Positions 51,158 through 59,236 are shown, numbered from the stretch's first letter. The stretch is 64,000 nt of DNA from Nonomuraea purpurea (GCF_042650645.1 NZ_JBHSBI010000021.1:1-64000), one strand, 5' to 3'. Made by a program: numbers and translations. The notes: generated by a model not told the origin, from the letters alone.

Positions 51158-52690
51158 TCAGACAACCTTGCCGGACCACGAGGACGCGGCGGCCTTGTAG
51201 ACCGTGTTGGTCTCACCGTCGAAGTACGGCGAGGAGATGTAGTCCACGCGGCCGTTGCCGTCCTGGTCGTTGAAGGTGCTGGTGACACCGTTCACGTAGC
51301 CGAGACGCTTGGCGTTGCTGTACTTGACCAGCCACGGACCACCGTCGGCGCCCTCGGTCATGGCGCACTTGAGGGCGACGTGCTCCTCGATCTTCTTGGC
51401 GGCAGAACCCTGCAGCTTCTTCGAGGTGGTGCCGTAGCACCACTTCGGAGTAACGCCGGTGTAGTTCTTGTTGCCGTCGGGGTGAGGACCGGACGGGTAG
51501 CCGAACACGCGCACGGGCTTACCGGTCGGCTGGTTCCACGCGAAGCCCTGGCCGCCGACGGCGTCGCCGAGGCGACCCGCGTCCTTGGCGTAGCCGTCAA
51601 CGATGTAGAAGACGGTCTTGAAGTACTTCGAGTCGGAACCGGGCTTGTACCACTGCTGGACGTAGTAGTGCGTGATCGTCCAGTTGCCGCGGGCGTCCTG
51701 GACGACCTTGGCCGGGTACTTCTTCGCGTCCTTCTCCGCGTTGGCCTTGTAGGCGGCCGCCTCGGAGTCGGTCACGATCTCGGTGACGGGCTCGCCGAAC
51801 TTGAACCCGTTGCCCTTGCCGAGCCTGGCGGCCTTGTAGGCCGCCTCGGCGACCTCAACCTTGCCGACCTCGGCACCGGGGTAGTCAGGGCCGGTCGCCT
51901 CAGGCGCCGTGCCCCGCTTGACCCAGTAGGCCTCGGTCTTGGTGGGGTCGAGCTTGCCCGCGCGGAACTCCGCACGAGTGATCTCGACGTCCTTGGCGTC
52001 CTTGACGCCCTGGTGCTTGTCCCACTCGGACTTGGAGACCTGGCGACCGGTGCCGCCACCCAGCTGGACGCCGTTGTACACGGTCACGAACGCGTAGTCG
52101 CGGTCGTAGTCCTCGTACACATCGAAGTCGTAGTGGGTGTAGGCCGTCTTGCCGACGTAGATGCCCCACGGGGACTTGCCCTGGTAGTAACCCGGGACGA
52201 AGACCCACTTGGACATGGTGTCCGCGTTGGCGGCCGTGTCGTAGACGCAGTGCCCGGCCGTGGAGACCAGGTTGCGGTACTTCGACTGGATCGAAGTGGC
52301 GGAGCACCACTTCTTCTCGCCCTTGCTGTTGACGAAGAACACCTTGCCGATGGTCTTCGGCATGTTGACGTTCTGGACCTTCGTCGTGGTCTTCTTCTCG
52401 CCGCCGATGGGCTCGGTGGCACCCGGCTTGGTGTCCGAGGTAGCCCCGCCCTTGCTCTGCAGCTTGGCGACGTCGGCCTTGCTGTCCCAGACGTTGGACT
52501 CCTTGGCCGCCTTAAGGGCAGCACCGTTGTTCTCGGCCCAGAAGTCCGCGATGGCCTTCGCGTTGGCAGCGCTGGCCGCCATCTGGTCGGTGGCGACAGT
52601 GCTGTCGGCGGAGGCGGAGCCCACGAGGCCGGCAGCCAGAAGGCCAGTGGCCAGAACGGCGCCACCGGCGGGGATGAGAATGCGCTTCAA
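51158..52690 (-). CDS. Secreted trypsin-fold protein with Ser-to-Asp active-site change (paralog 3)
   Basis: 510 residues from TTG 52690 (AAGGAG eight nt upstream). Signal peptide KRILIPAGGAVLATGLLAAG, mature start near residue 29. His147 (TAGHC), Asp198 (DYAFV), and Asp449 in TEGADGGPW in the serine position. Insert domain ~210-375 aligns with those of paralogs 1 and 2 (GPDYPGAEVGKVEVAEAAY, GNWTITHYYVQQWYKPGS). The calcium-like loop is DQDGNGRVDYI. The closest paralog is 2, by sequence and by leader. Likely function: binding or scaffolding outside the cell, unless Asp supports unusual chemistry. Confidence 0.9.
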   Translation of the reverse strand: MKRILIPAGGAVLATGLLAAGLVGSASADSTVATDQMAASAANAKAIADFWAENNGAALKAAKESNVWDSKADVAKLQSKGGATSDTKPGATEPIGGEKKTTTKVQNVNMPKTIGKVFFVNSKGEKKWCSATSIQSKYRNLVSTAGHCVYDTAANADTMSKWVFVPGYYQGKSPWGIYVGKTAYTHYDFDVYEDYDRDYAFVTVYNGVQLGGGTGRQVSKSEWDKHQGVKDAKDVEITRAEFRAGKLDPTKTEAYWVKRGTAPEATGPDYPGAEVGKVEVAEAAYKAARLGKGNGFKFGEPVTEIVTDSEAAAYKANAEKDAKKYPAKVVQDARGNWTITHYYVQQWYKPGSDSKYFKTVFYIVDGYAKDAGRLGDAVGGQGFAWNQPTGKPVRVFGYPSGPHPDGNKNYTGVTPKWCYGTTSKKLQGSAAKKIEEHVALKCAMTEGADGGPWLVKYSNAKRLGYVNGVTSTFNDQDGNGRVDYISSPYFDGETNTVYKAAASSWSGKVV

Positions 52691-52766
52691 GGGAACTGCT
52701 CCTTGCTCTGTCGTGGGTCGCATCTTGCGTCCCATGCGTCAGTAAAGGGATGGCAAGGAACATAGC
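52691..52766 (-). promoter_or_regulatory. Conserved leader/promoter of pseudoprotease paralog 3
   Basis: Counterpart of the paralog 2 leader, with the -10-like TATGTT at 52759-52764 (minus strand) and the same CCCTTTACTGACGCATGGGA core and downstream ribosome site. The similarity stops just upstream of the -10, so the shared block is mostly transcribed leader. Confidence 0.65.
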
Positions 52767-53421
52767 GCGGTGATCTCCGCTGGTGGAACCCGGTTTGGGA
52801 GATCTGGTAGTCATCCTTACCGCCGTTGCCGTTCTGTTACCAGTCAGAGATCTTTGCGGTTAGTGATCAAGAGGTCACGTTTTCGCAGGGTATGGAGGGG
52901 GTGTGACAGTTGGGACGAAAGTGCCGTTAGTGCCATGTTACGGTGTGTAGTCGGCCAAATGTGACTCAGATCACAGGAACCAGATTGGCACCAACTCCGT
53001 CTAAAATCGCTCGATACTCACAGGTGATCTTCAGGTTCGGGGTGAGGGCGCCTAGATTCGGTCCCATTGGGCCCCTTTTTGGAAGGTTCCGGGGCGGTGG
53101 CGGGTCGGGCACGCCTGGGTTCCACGCCCTCGACTCCCGGACCGCTCTGCTCTCGTGGGTTCCGGTGGGCGGACTGAGGGAAGGCCCGGAGTGTTGCCGG
53201 TCCTTGGGCGCGTTGAGCGTCCCGCTGGGCGGATCCGTCGGCGGGGAGTTGGTGTTGGGACGTCGGCGCGCCGCATTGCCCGGCCGATTCCGTGGCGTTT
53301 CGACCCCGCAAGAGCCCCGCCCCGGCTGTTCGGGGTCGGTCTCAGGGCGTCAGCTGTCGTGGCCGCTGACGGGAGAAAGGGGGGGGCGGGGCGGGTATCT
53401 GAACGCCGTGCGGTCGCTGGG
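52767..53421. other. Intergenic region right of paralog 3, no gene recognised
   Basis: About 650 bp. The left 200 bp are AT-richer and should hold the upstream promoter region of paralog 3. The remaining GC-rich part has overlapping frames with low-complexity translations and no recognisable family. Since a transposase-like fragment follows, it may be decayed mobile DNA, but I see no clear ends or inverted repeats. Confidence 0.45.
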
Positions 53422-53754
53422 TCAGGCTTCGGGGCCGTTTGCGGGGGAGACGATCTGGGTGAGGTGGGCGCGGAGGCCGGCGAGGGCGGGGTCGCCCGGG
53501 TTGGCGGGGCCAGAGCCGTCCTGGGCCGCCTGGACCGCGCTCAGGAGCCAGCGCCAGGTGCCGTCCGCCTCCCAGAGGCGATGGTGGCGGTAGGCGGTGA
53601 CCCAGCAGCCGAACCGCTCGGGAAGGTGCCGCCAGCGCGATCCGGTGCGTGCTTGGTAGAGCACCGCGTTGATGATCGTGCGATGGTCGGCGGCCGACGG
53701 GAGCAGGGATTCGAGCCGCTCCCACTCGGCGTTCGTCAGATCGCCACTACGCAT
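53422..53754 (-). pseudogene. IS5-type transposase N-terminal fragment (DUF4096 domain)
   Basis: 110 residues: MRSGDLTNAEWERLESLLPS, INAVLYQARTGSRWRHLPERFG and WEADGTWRWLLSAVQ are the helix-turn-helix-like N-terminal domain of IS5-family transposases. The sequence then ends in unrelated residues with no DDE catalytic domain, so it cannot transpose. No terminal inverted repeats are seen nearby. It is a relic inside the pseudoprotease cluster, or a stand-alone DUF4096 protein; the former is more likely. Confidence 0.75.
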
Positions 53755-53815
53755 GCGCCAATGGTGACAAGGTAAACACTGTCTGTCAGCGAATCCAAGA
53801 AAGATCTTCACAACG

Positions 53816-53855
53816 AAAGGGAGGGGCCCCGGCGAACGCCGGGACCCCTCCCTTT
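53816..53855 (-). terminator. Terminator after pseudoprotease paralog 4
   Basis: AAAGGGAGGGGCCCCGGC (53816-53833) pairs with GCCGGGACCCCTCCCTTT (53838-53855) with one mismatch and a GAAC loop, 15 nt past the stop of paralog 4 on the minus strand. Confidence 0.85.
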
Positions 53856-53869
53856 TCCCCTGGTAGGGC

Positions 53870-55033
53870 TTACTTGTACAGCTCGCCGTTCGGGCCGACG
53901 ATCTTGCCGGACCACACGTTCTTGGCCGCGTTGTAGACCGCGGCCGTCTCACCGTCGAAGTACGGCGAGGTGATGTAGTCGATGCGGTCGTTGCCGTCCT
54001 GGTCGGCGAACGTGCTGGTGGTGCCGTTCACGTAGCCCAGGCGCTTGCTGTTGTTGTAGTTGAGCAGCCACGGGCCACCGTCGTAACCGGGGGTCACGGC
54101 GCACTTGAGGCCGATGTGCTCCTCGATCTTGAGCCAGGGGGCGCCGACGGCCTTGGCCGTGGTCTTGCCGTAGCAGTGCTTCGGCGTGACGCCGCTGTAG
54201 GGCTTGTTGCCGTCGGGGTGCGGGGCCGACGGGTAGCCGAAGGTGCGTACGGTCTTGCCGGTGGGCTGGTTCCACGCGAAGCCCTGGCCGCCGACGCTGT
54301 CGCCGAGACGGCCCGCGTCACGCGTGACCAGGATGTAGCTGCTGCCGCCCCACGCGCGCTTCGGGCCGCTGAAGCGGCCGTAGTCCCTGCGGTTCACACG
54401 CTTGACGCCCTCGAAGCGGATGCCGTTGTAAACGGTGACGAACGCGTAGTCGCGGTCGTAGTCCTCGTAGGTGTCGAAGTCGTAGTGGGTGAAGGCCTGC
54501 TTGCCCACGTAGATGCCGAACGGGGCCTTGCCCTGGTAGTAACCGGGGACGAAGACCCAGCGGTCGAGGAGGGCCTTGTTGCTGTCGGTGTCGTAGACGC
54601 AGTGGCCGGCCGTGGAGACCAGGTTGCGGTAGTTCGACTGGATCGAGGTGCCCGAGCACCAGCGGAGCTTGCCGGAGCCGTCGACGAAGAAGACCTTGCC
54701 GACGGTCTTGGGCAGGTTCACGTTCTGGGCCCTGCCGGTGGACTTGGACTCACCGGTCGGCGCGGTGGTGCCGGGGCGGCCGTCGGGGCTGTAGCCGCCC
54801 TTGGAGACGACCTTCCTGACCTCTTTCGAGTCCCACGTGTACTGGGTTGCCTGGCGCAGCGCGGCGCCGTTCGACGCGAGCCAGAAGGAGACGACGGAGG
54901 CGGCCTGCGACGTGCTGGTGGCCATGGGGTCACGGGAGACGTCGCCGTCGGCCTGCGCGACGCCGGACAGGCCACTGGCGAGCAGACCGGTCGCCAGGAC
55001 GGCACCGCCGGCGGGAAGGAGAATTCGCTTCAA
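53870..55033 (-). CDS. Secreted trypsin-fold protein with Ser-to-Asp active-site change (paralog 4, short form)
   Basis: 387 residues from TTG 55033 with AGGAG upstream. Signal peptide as in paralogs 2 and 3. His144 (TAGHC), Asp195 (DYAFV), and Asp318 in TPGYDGGPW at the serine position. It lacks most of the ~150-residue insert of paralogs 1-3, having only ~35 residues between the first and second half-barrels (RVNRRDYGRFSGPKRAW). The calcium-like loop is DQDGNDRIDYI, and the C-terminal GPNGELYK matches GPNGEMLK of paralog 1. The short form shows that the insert is a separable module. Confidence 0.9.
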   Translation of the reverse strand: MKRILLPAGGAVLATGLLASGLSGVAQADGDVSRDPMATSTSQAASVVSFWLASNGAALRQATQYTWDSKEVRKVVSKGGYSPDGRPGTTAPTGESKSTGRAQNVNLPKTVGKVFFVDGSGKLRWCSGTSIQSNYRNLVSTAGHCVYDTDSNKALLDRWVFVPGYYQGKAPFGIYVGKQAFTHYDFDTYEDYDRDYAFVTVYNGIRFEGVKRVNRRDYGRFSGPKRAWGGSSYILVTRDAGRLGDSVGGQGFAWNQPTGKTVRTFGYPSAPHPDGNKPYSGVTPKHCYGKTTAKAVGAPWLKIEEHIGLKCAVTPGYDGGPWLLNYNNSKRLGYVNGTTSTFADQDGNDRIDYITSPYFDGETAAVYNAAKNVWSGKIVGPNGELYK

Positions 55034-55230
55034 GGTAACTCCTGGTTGCGCTGACATGAGGCGCCTCGTGCACCTTCATAAACTCAGCAAACGGACAGCC
55101 GGGAACCTACAGGGTTGACACAGTCCGTGTGAGTTTCAGGTAGATCATGTAAGCGTTCCAACTGGCACCGTGATCGTGCCGTGACACAGGAGTACCTGAT
55201 CACCTGTAGTGATCAAATGGTTGCTGTGAC

Positions 55231-56349
55231 TTACACCACATTTGACAGCACGACCGTCGTGGCGGCGTGCCGGTAGACCTGCCCGGTGACGGTGTCGAAG
55301 TACGGCGACGACACGGCGTCGAACCGGCCCTGGGCGTCGCTGTTCCAGTTGAGGCTGTTGACGCCGTTGAGGTTGCCGAGCCCGCGCTCACGGTTGTAGC
55401 CGACCAGCCAGGGGCCGCCGCTCGCGCCGGAGCTGAAGTCGCACGGCTGGAGCCGCACGCCCTTCTGCAGGTCGTAGCTGGGCGCCACGGTCCAGCTCGT
55501 GGGGCCGTCCTTGCACAGGTGCAGCCTCTTGCCGTCGAACGGACGTGAGCCGTCGGGCTGCTCGCCCCCCGGGTAGCCGAACGCGAGCGCCGTGTACGTG
55601 CCCGGCTTCCTGTTGAGTTCGAGCCCTTGGCCGCCGACGTTGTCCTGGAGCCTGCCGACGTCCTCCATGACGTAGGCGCCGTTCTTGGCGACCCACTTGA
55701 AGCCCTGGTGCACCGTCACGAACGCGTAGTCGTAGTCGTAGTCGCCCCTGCCCGACCAGTCCTCGTGCATGCTGATCGAGGCGCCCACGTAGATGCCGTC
55801 GGGCGTTTCCCCGTTCTCTCCGGGGTTGGGGACGAAGATCCAGTATTCGGCTGCCTTGCCCTGGCGCGGGTCGAACGCGCAGTGTCCGGCCGTGGCGACC
55901 ACGCTGCGGTTCTTCGCCGCCACCGCGCTGGCCGAGCACCAGTACTCCTTGACGCCGTACCGGAAGTAGACCTTGCCGTTGGTCTTGGCCACGGTCGCGT
56001 TGCGCGGGGGCGTGGGTGCCGCGACCGTCGTGGCGCTCCTCTTCTTGGCGGTGGAGCTGACGCGGACGGCGGCGGGGGACGGGGCCTTGGGGCCGGCGGC
56101 GCCTCCGGCCGGCGAAGGGCTCGGGGAGGACTTGGTGCCCGGTGCGGCGGGGGTGTAGCTGTCGGCCTTCTTGAGCTTGTCCGGCTTCCAGTAGTCGGCG
56201 ACCCGCTTCACGTCGTCCGTGCTCTTGGTCAGCGGGACGGCGTAGACCTTGCCGGTCGGCACCGCGTTCGCGATCCCCGTGAAGGCGGGCAGCGTCAGCA
56301 GCGCGCTGCTGAGCGCAGCCGCCACTACGTGCCTAGCCCGGGGGATCAT
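55231..56349 (-). CDS. Secreted trypsin-like serine protease with intact triad
   Basis: 372 residues from ATG 56349 (GAAGGG site upstream). Signal peptide to about residue 29, a Pro/Ala/Ser-rich linker (~66-120), then the S1-type domain: WCSASAV, His156 in TAGHC, Asp207 in DYDYAFV and Ser310 in SSGASGGPW. All three catalytic residues are present, unlike the four neighbours. It lacks the DxDGNxRxD loop (SDAQGRFD instead). An extracellular endopeptidase is likely; its adjacency to the pseudoproteases suggests common ancestry and perhaps a functional link. Confidence 0.9.
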   Translation of the reverse strand: MIPRARHVVAAALSSALLTLPAFTGIANAVPTGKVYAVPLTKSTDDVKRVADYWKPDKLKKADSYTPAAPGTKSSPSPSPAGGAAGPKAPSPAAVRVSSTAKKRSATTVAAPTPPRNATVAKTNGKVYFRYGVKEYWCSASAVAAKNRSVVATAGHCAFDPRQGKAAEYWIFVPNPGENGETPDGIYVGASISMHEDWSGRGDYDYDYAFVTVHQGFKWVAKNGAYVMEDVGRLQDNVGGQGLELNRKPGTYTALAFGYPGGEQPDGSRPFDGKRLHLCKDGPTSWTVAPSYDLQKGVRLQPCDFSSGASGGPWLVGYNRERGLGNLNGVNSLNWNSDAQGRFDAVSSPYFDTVTGQVYRHAATTVVLSNVV

Positions 56350-57107
56350 GAAATGGCCCTTCTTGGAGTCGTAAGGGTGGATTTTTCCAGATGAACAGGC
56401 GGTATTGCAGCTTGGATAGGGATTCGTTACCTGATCAAGGGTCCTCCTTGAACTATAAGGACACCATCAGTCGAACGCTCACGATACCTCTAAATGATCA
56501 TTAATCGATGATGTCGCCGCAGGTCAGAGGGCGTTCTGATGGTTCTCTGTGTGATCGGAATTGTGTCCATTCGCGCGTCGCATTCGCCGCGCCGTAGTGG
56601 CGCACACCACTGCATTCAGCAGCGCTGGCAGGCCCCCTATCTGCCCGAACCCCGGGGTCCGGGGTGCCAACTCGTCACCGCATGCCGCTGAGTCGGTGGC
56701 TTGCCGGCGGTGTTGAAGTGGGGTAACGGCGTCTGCTGTCGGTGTTCCGTGTGACGCGCTCTTATGGGCGTGGGGGAACGGGTCGCTGCTCGCGCCGGTG
56801 GTGAAGTCCGTGGCGGCACTTCGTCGTGCGGCGACTTGTCGCCGTCGGGGGTATTCGCTCTGCGGGTTGGGCCCGGGCTGGTCGCGTTCTGGGGATGTGC
56901 TCGCGGTGGTCGGCGGGCTGCGCCTCTGGCGGGCGGAAAACGATCGGATCCTTGACAAGCGGCCTGACATGGCTGCTGGGAAACGCCAGGAAAGAGTGTG
57001 GAGGGTTTTTGGATCGATCATTGGGGTGGCGAATTCGGGCCGGTGCCCGTGCAGGTGGAAGTGGTTGCGGGTTTATGTTGGGGCTGTAGTGACGGGGTTT
57101 ATCAGAA
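56350..57107. other. Long intergenic region, no gene recognised
   Basis: About 760 bp. The left 170 bp are AT-rich and contain, on the minus strand, a strong AAGGAGGACCC ribosome-like site before TTG-ATC-AGG-TAA, a possible three-codon leader, then the true start of the protease. Farther right the frames on both strands are short and unrecognisable. This is probably remnant accessory DNA bordering the decayed thiolase-like gene. Confidence 0.45.
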
Positions 57108-57525
57108 GTGACCGCTTATCAACCGAATATTGTTCTGGTTGGATGGTTTCATGATCCACATACCCCCTGTCTCATCGGCGTCGCGCAGCGCACGGTTCGC
57201 GAGCAGCCGGGTCCTGAGCCGCTCGATCTGTGGGAGGAGGTGGCCCGCGCAGCCGCCCGGCTGCCCGTCGAGGGGCTCGACTCGATCCAGATCGTCCACA
57301 CCGACTCCTGGCAGGACGACTCGCCGGTCGGCGGGCTCGGCGCGGCACCGGGCCTACTCCAAGGTCGGCGGTACGGCTCCGCACCTGCTCATCGGCGCGG
57401 CGGCGGGCGAGCTCGACGTGCCTGGAGGGCGCGCCCACGCGGTGGTGGACGCCGAGTCGCGGGAGCTGATGGGGGAGCGGGTGCGGCTGACGAGGGACGG
57501 CAAGGTCAATGTAGCCACGTGGTGA
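57108..57525 (+). pseudogene. Thiolase-like acetyltransferase remnant (frameshifted, internally deleted)
   Basis: The first ~75 codons (PCLIGVAQRTVREQPGPEPL, LWEEVARAAARL, LDSIQIVHTDSWQDD) look like the N-terminus of an acetyl-CoA acetyltransferase-like protein. Near 57345-57355 the matching frame changes: the continuation YSKVGGTAPHLLIGAAAGE is in the next frame. It then jumps to what looks like a C-terminal tail (AHAVVDAESRELMGERVRLT, RDGKVNVATW), so the ~350-residue core is missing. Non-functional. The family assignment is from remembered motif resemblance. Confidence 0.6.
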
Positions 57526-57573
57526 CGTAAAGTAGGCGTGAAAGTTGTGACTGATCCACCACTCTCTGGTGTT

Positions 57574-57587
57574 GACATTTATATGTC
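57574..57587. promoter_or_regulatory. Small palindrome at the vapBC promoter, candidate operator
   Basis: GACAT-TTAT-ATGTC is a perfect inverted repeat that overlaps a TTGACA (57572-57577) -35-like sequence shortly upstream of the antitoxin start at 57607. Toxin-antitoxin operons are usually autoregulated through such palindromes; binding here is inferred. Confidence 0.5.
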
Positions 57588-57606
57588 GGCAGCGGACGCT
57601 GGAGTC

Positions 57607-57900
57607 ATGCGGAGGACAACTGTGCGCATCGACGAAACACTCCTCAACGAGGCGAAGGCGTACGCGGCACGCAACGGACGCAGTCTCAACTCAGTGATGG
57701 AGGATGCCTTGAGGCAACTTCTCAACCGCACCACGGAGGTGGCCGAGCGGCCCCGCGTGGAGCTGATCACCTCTACGGCCGAGCCCGGCTTCCAGACGTG
57801 GGTCCAGAGGCGGATCGACGCCGGCGAGAAGCTGGAGCACATCGCCTGGGACCTCGACGACGAGGAGCGTTACCCGGAGCTGTTTCATGCTGCTGGCTGA
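57607..57900 (+). CDS. vapB: VapB-type antitoxin (ribbon-helix-helix)
   Basis: 97 residues from ATG 57607 (MRRTTVRIDETLLNEAKAYA); upstream in-frame ATG 57583 is possible. The short N-terminal strand RTTVRID and the two helices of a ribbon-helix-helix fold bind operator DNA, while the acidic C-terminal part (AGEKLEHIAWDLDDEERYPE) should wrap around the toxin. It overlaps the PIN-domain toxin by 14 bp, the usual coupling. Confidence 0.88.
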   Translation: MRRTTVRIDETLLNEAKAYAARNGRSLNSVMEDALRQLLNRTTEVAERPRVELITSTAEPGFQTWVQRRIDAGEKLEHIAWDLDDEERYPELFHAAG

Positions 57901-58315
57901 CATCAACGTTCTCGTCAACGCCTTCCGTTACGAGTCCCCTGATCACGACCGCTGCCACGCCGTGATCGAGGAGATGATCAATGGCGATTCCAGCTACGCC
58001 GTGAGCGACTTCGTCGTCAACGGCTTCATCCGGCTGGTCACCAACAGGCGCGTCTACAAGGATCCCGACCCTCTCGAACGGGCGCTGATCTTCGCCGACT
58101 CCTACCGCAACCAGCCGCAGGCGTCGGTTGTCAGCGCCGAGTCGAGGCACTGGGAGATCTTCACCCGGCTGTGCGAGAAGGCCGGGGCAAGCGGCAAGCT
58201 CATCCCCGACGCCTACCTTGCCGCGCTCGCCATCGAGCACGGTTGTGAATTTGTGACCTGCGACAAGGATTTCGCCCGGTTCGAGGGCTTGCGCTGGCGG
58301 TCGCCGCTCAACTGA
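57887..58315 (+). CDS. vapC: VapC-type PIN-domain ribonuclease toxin
   Basis: 142 residues. Acidic metal-binding residues of the PIN active site: Asp5 (LLADINVLV), Asp41 where family members usually have Glu (AVSDFVVNGFIRL), Asp108 (LIPDAYLAAL) and Asp126/Asp128 (TCDKDFARF). It should cleave RNA unless neutralised by the upstream VapB-like protein. The Asp for Glu at 41 is conservative. Confidence 0.9.
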   Translation: MLLADINVLVNAFRYESPDHDRCHAVIEEMINGDSSYAVSDFVVNGFIRLVTNRRVYKDPDPLERALIFADSYRNQPQASVVSAESRHWEIFTRLCEKAGASGKLIPDAYLAALAIEHGCEFVTCDKDFARFEGLRWRSPLN

Positions 58316-58360
58316 ACTGGAGGCGAGGGCGCAAGCCGGCACTACTCGGCGAGGAACGTC

Positions 58361-59236
58361 GTGGCTGACCAGTTCGACGTCATCGAGGCAGGCGCGCGCG
58401 GTCGCCGCCGGTGGATCGGGCTGGTGGTGGTCCTGGCGCTCCTGCTGATCCCCGTTGCCGGCCTGCTCTTCAGCCGGGACCCGGAGCCCAAGCCGCTGAT
58501 CCCCACCCCCGAGGCACCCATCCGGTCCCTGAGCAGGGTCGAGAACAAGCCGAACGTGTTACGCGCCGCCGCCACGGCCAAGGGCGGCGACGAGGTGATC
58601 CAGGTCGTGTTTCCCAACGGGCGGCGGGCCGAAGTGCGTTACCCGGCCGAGCTCGGTCTGGCCGCCATGGGGTCGCGGCCATTCCAAGGCGGCTGGATCG
58701 ACGGGATCTACCGGCAGTTCGTGGCCCCGTACAGCGAGGTCGAGATCACCAGGGGAGGCGAGCCGATCAGGAACTACGCCCCCAACGTCACCCTCTGGCC
58801 GCGCCAGGCGGGCAGCGGCTCGTACGGGCAGGTGCTGCTGTTCGTGTTCGGGCAGTGGCGAGTGGTGATGTACGACCGGGGGCAGGGGCTCTCGTTCGAC
58901 CAGCGGATAGCGCTCTCACGCGGGCTGAAGGGACGGGCGACCAGAGACGGCTACCTGGTCCTGTCGGCCGCGGGGCCGGTGCGGCTGGCCAGGCCCGGCG
59001 AGACCGTGGAGGGGCGGCTGGTGGGGCCGCAGCTCTGGTTCGGTGGTGGGGCGGGGGAGACAGTGGCGATCATGCCGGTGCCCGGTTGCAAGACGAAGAC
59101 CAGGGTGCAGACCGTGATCGACGGGCGCGGGCGACCCGCCCAGTCGGTGTGCAGGGGCGAGGTGCTGGTCGCGGCCATGGGCTCGGACGGGTTCGGCGAC
59201 AGGGCGATCCACGGGATCAGGGTCACCTTGAAGTGA
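58361..59236 (+). CDS. Single-pass membrane protein, function unknown
   Basis: 291 residues from GTG 58361 with a GAGGAA site. One membrane helix at ~19-38 (WIGLVVVLALLLIPVAGLLF) after a basic stretch, then an extracytoplasmic domain of ~250 residues rich in beta-type sequence, with two Cys (C248 and C268 approximately) that could form a disulfide. No family recognised. Similar proteins in actinobacteria may belong to secretion or envelope loci, but no such genes are adjacent. Confidence 0.7.
   Translation: MADQFDVIEAGARGRRRWIGLVVVLALLLIPVAGLLFSRDPEPKPLIPTPEAPIRSLSRVENKPNVLRAAATAKGGDEVIQVVFPNGRRAEVRYPAELGLAAMGSRPFQGGWIDGIYRQFVAPYSEVEITRGGEPIRNYAPNVTLWPRQAGSGSYGQVLLFVFGQWRVVMYDRGQGLSFDQRIALSRGLKGRATRDGYLVLSAAGPVRLARPGETVEGRLVGPQLWFGGGAGETVAIMPVPGCKTKTRVQTVIDGRGRPAQSVCRGEVLVAAMGSDGFGDRAIHGIRVTLK

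Noticed and set aside
52943..53593. Open frame of 216 codons right of paralog 3
   Set aside because: Gly/Arg/Pro-rich translation, no homologous motif, no ribosome site, and it overlaps the transposase fragment on the other strand.
56410..56470. Strong AAGGAGGACCC ribosome-like site with TTG-ATC-AGG-TAA upstream of the intact protease
   Set aside because: Could be a three-codon leader peptide, but a TTG start and no conserved context make it too speculative to annotate.
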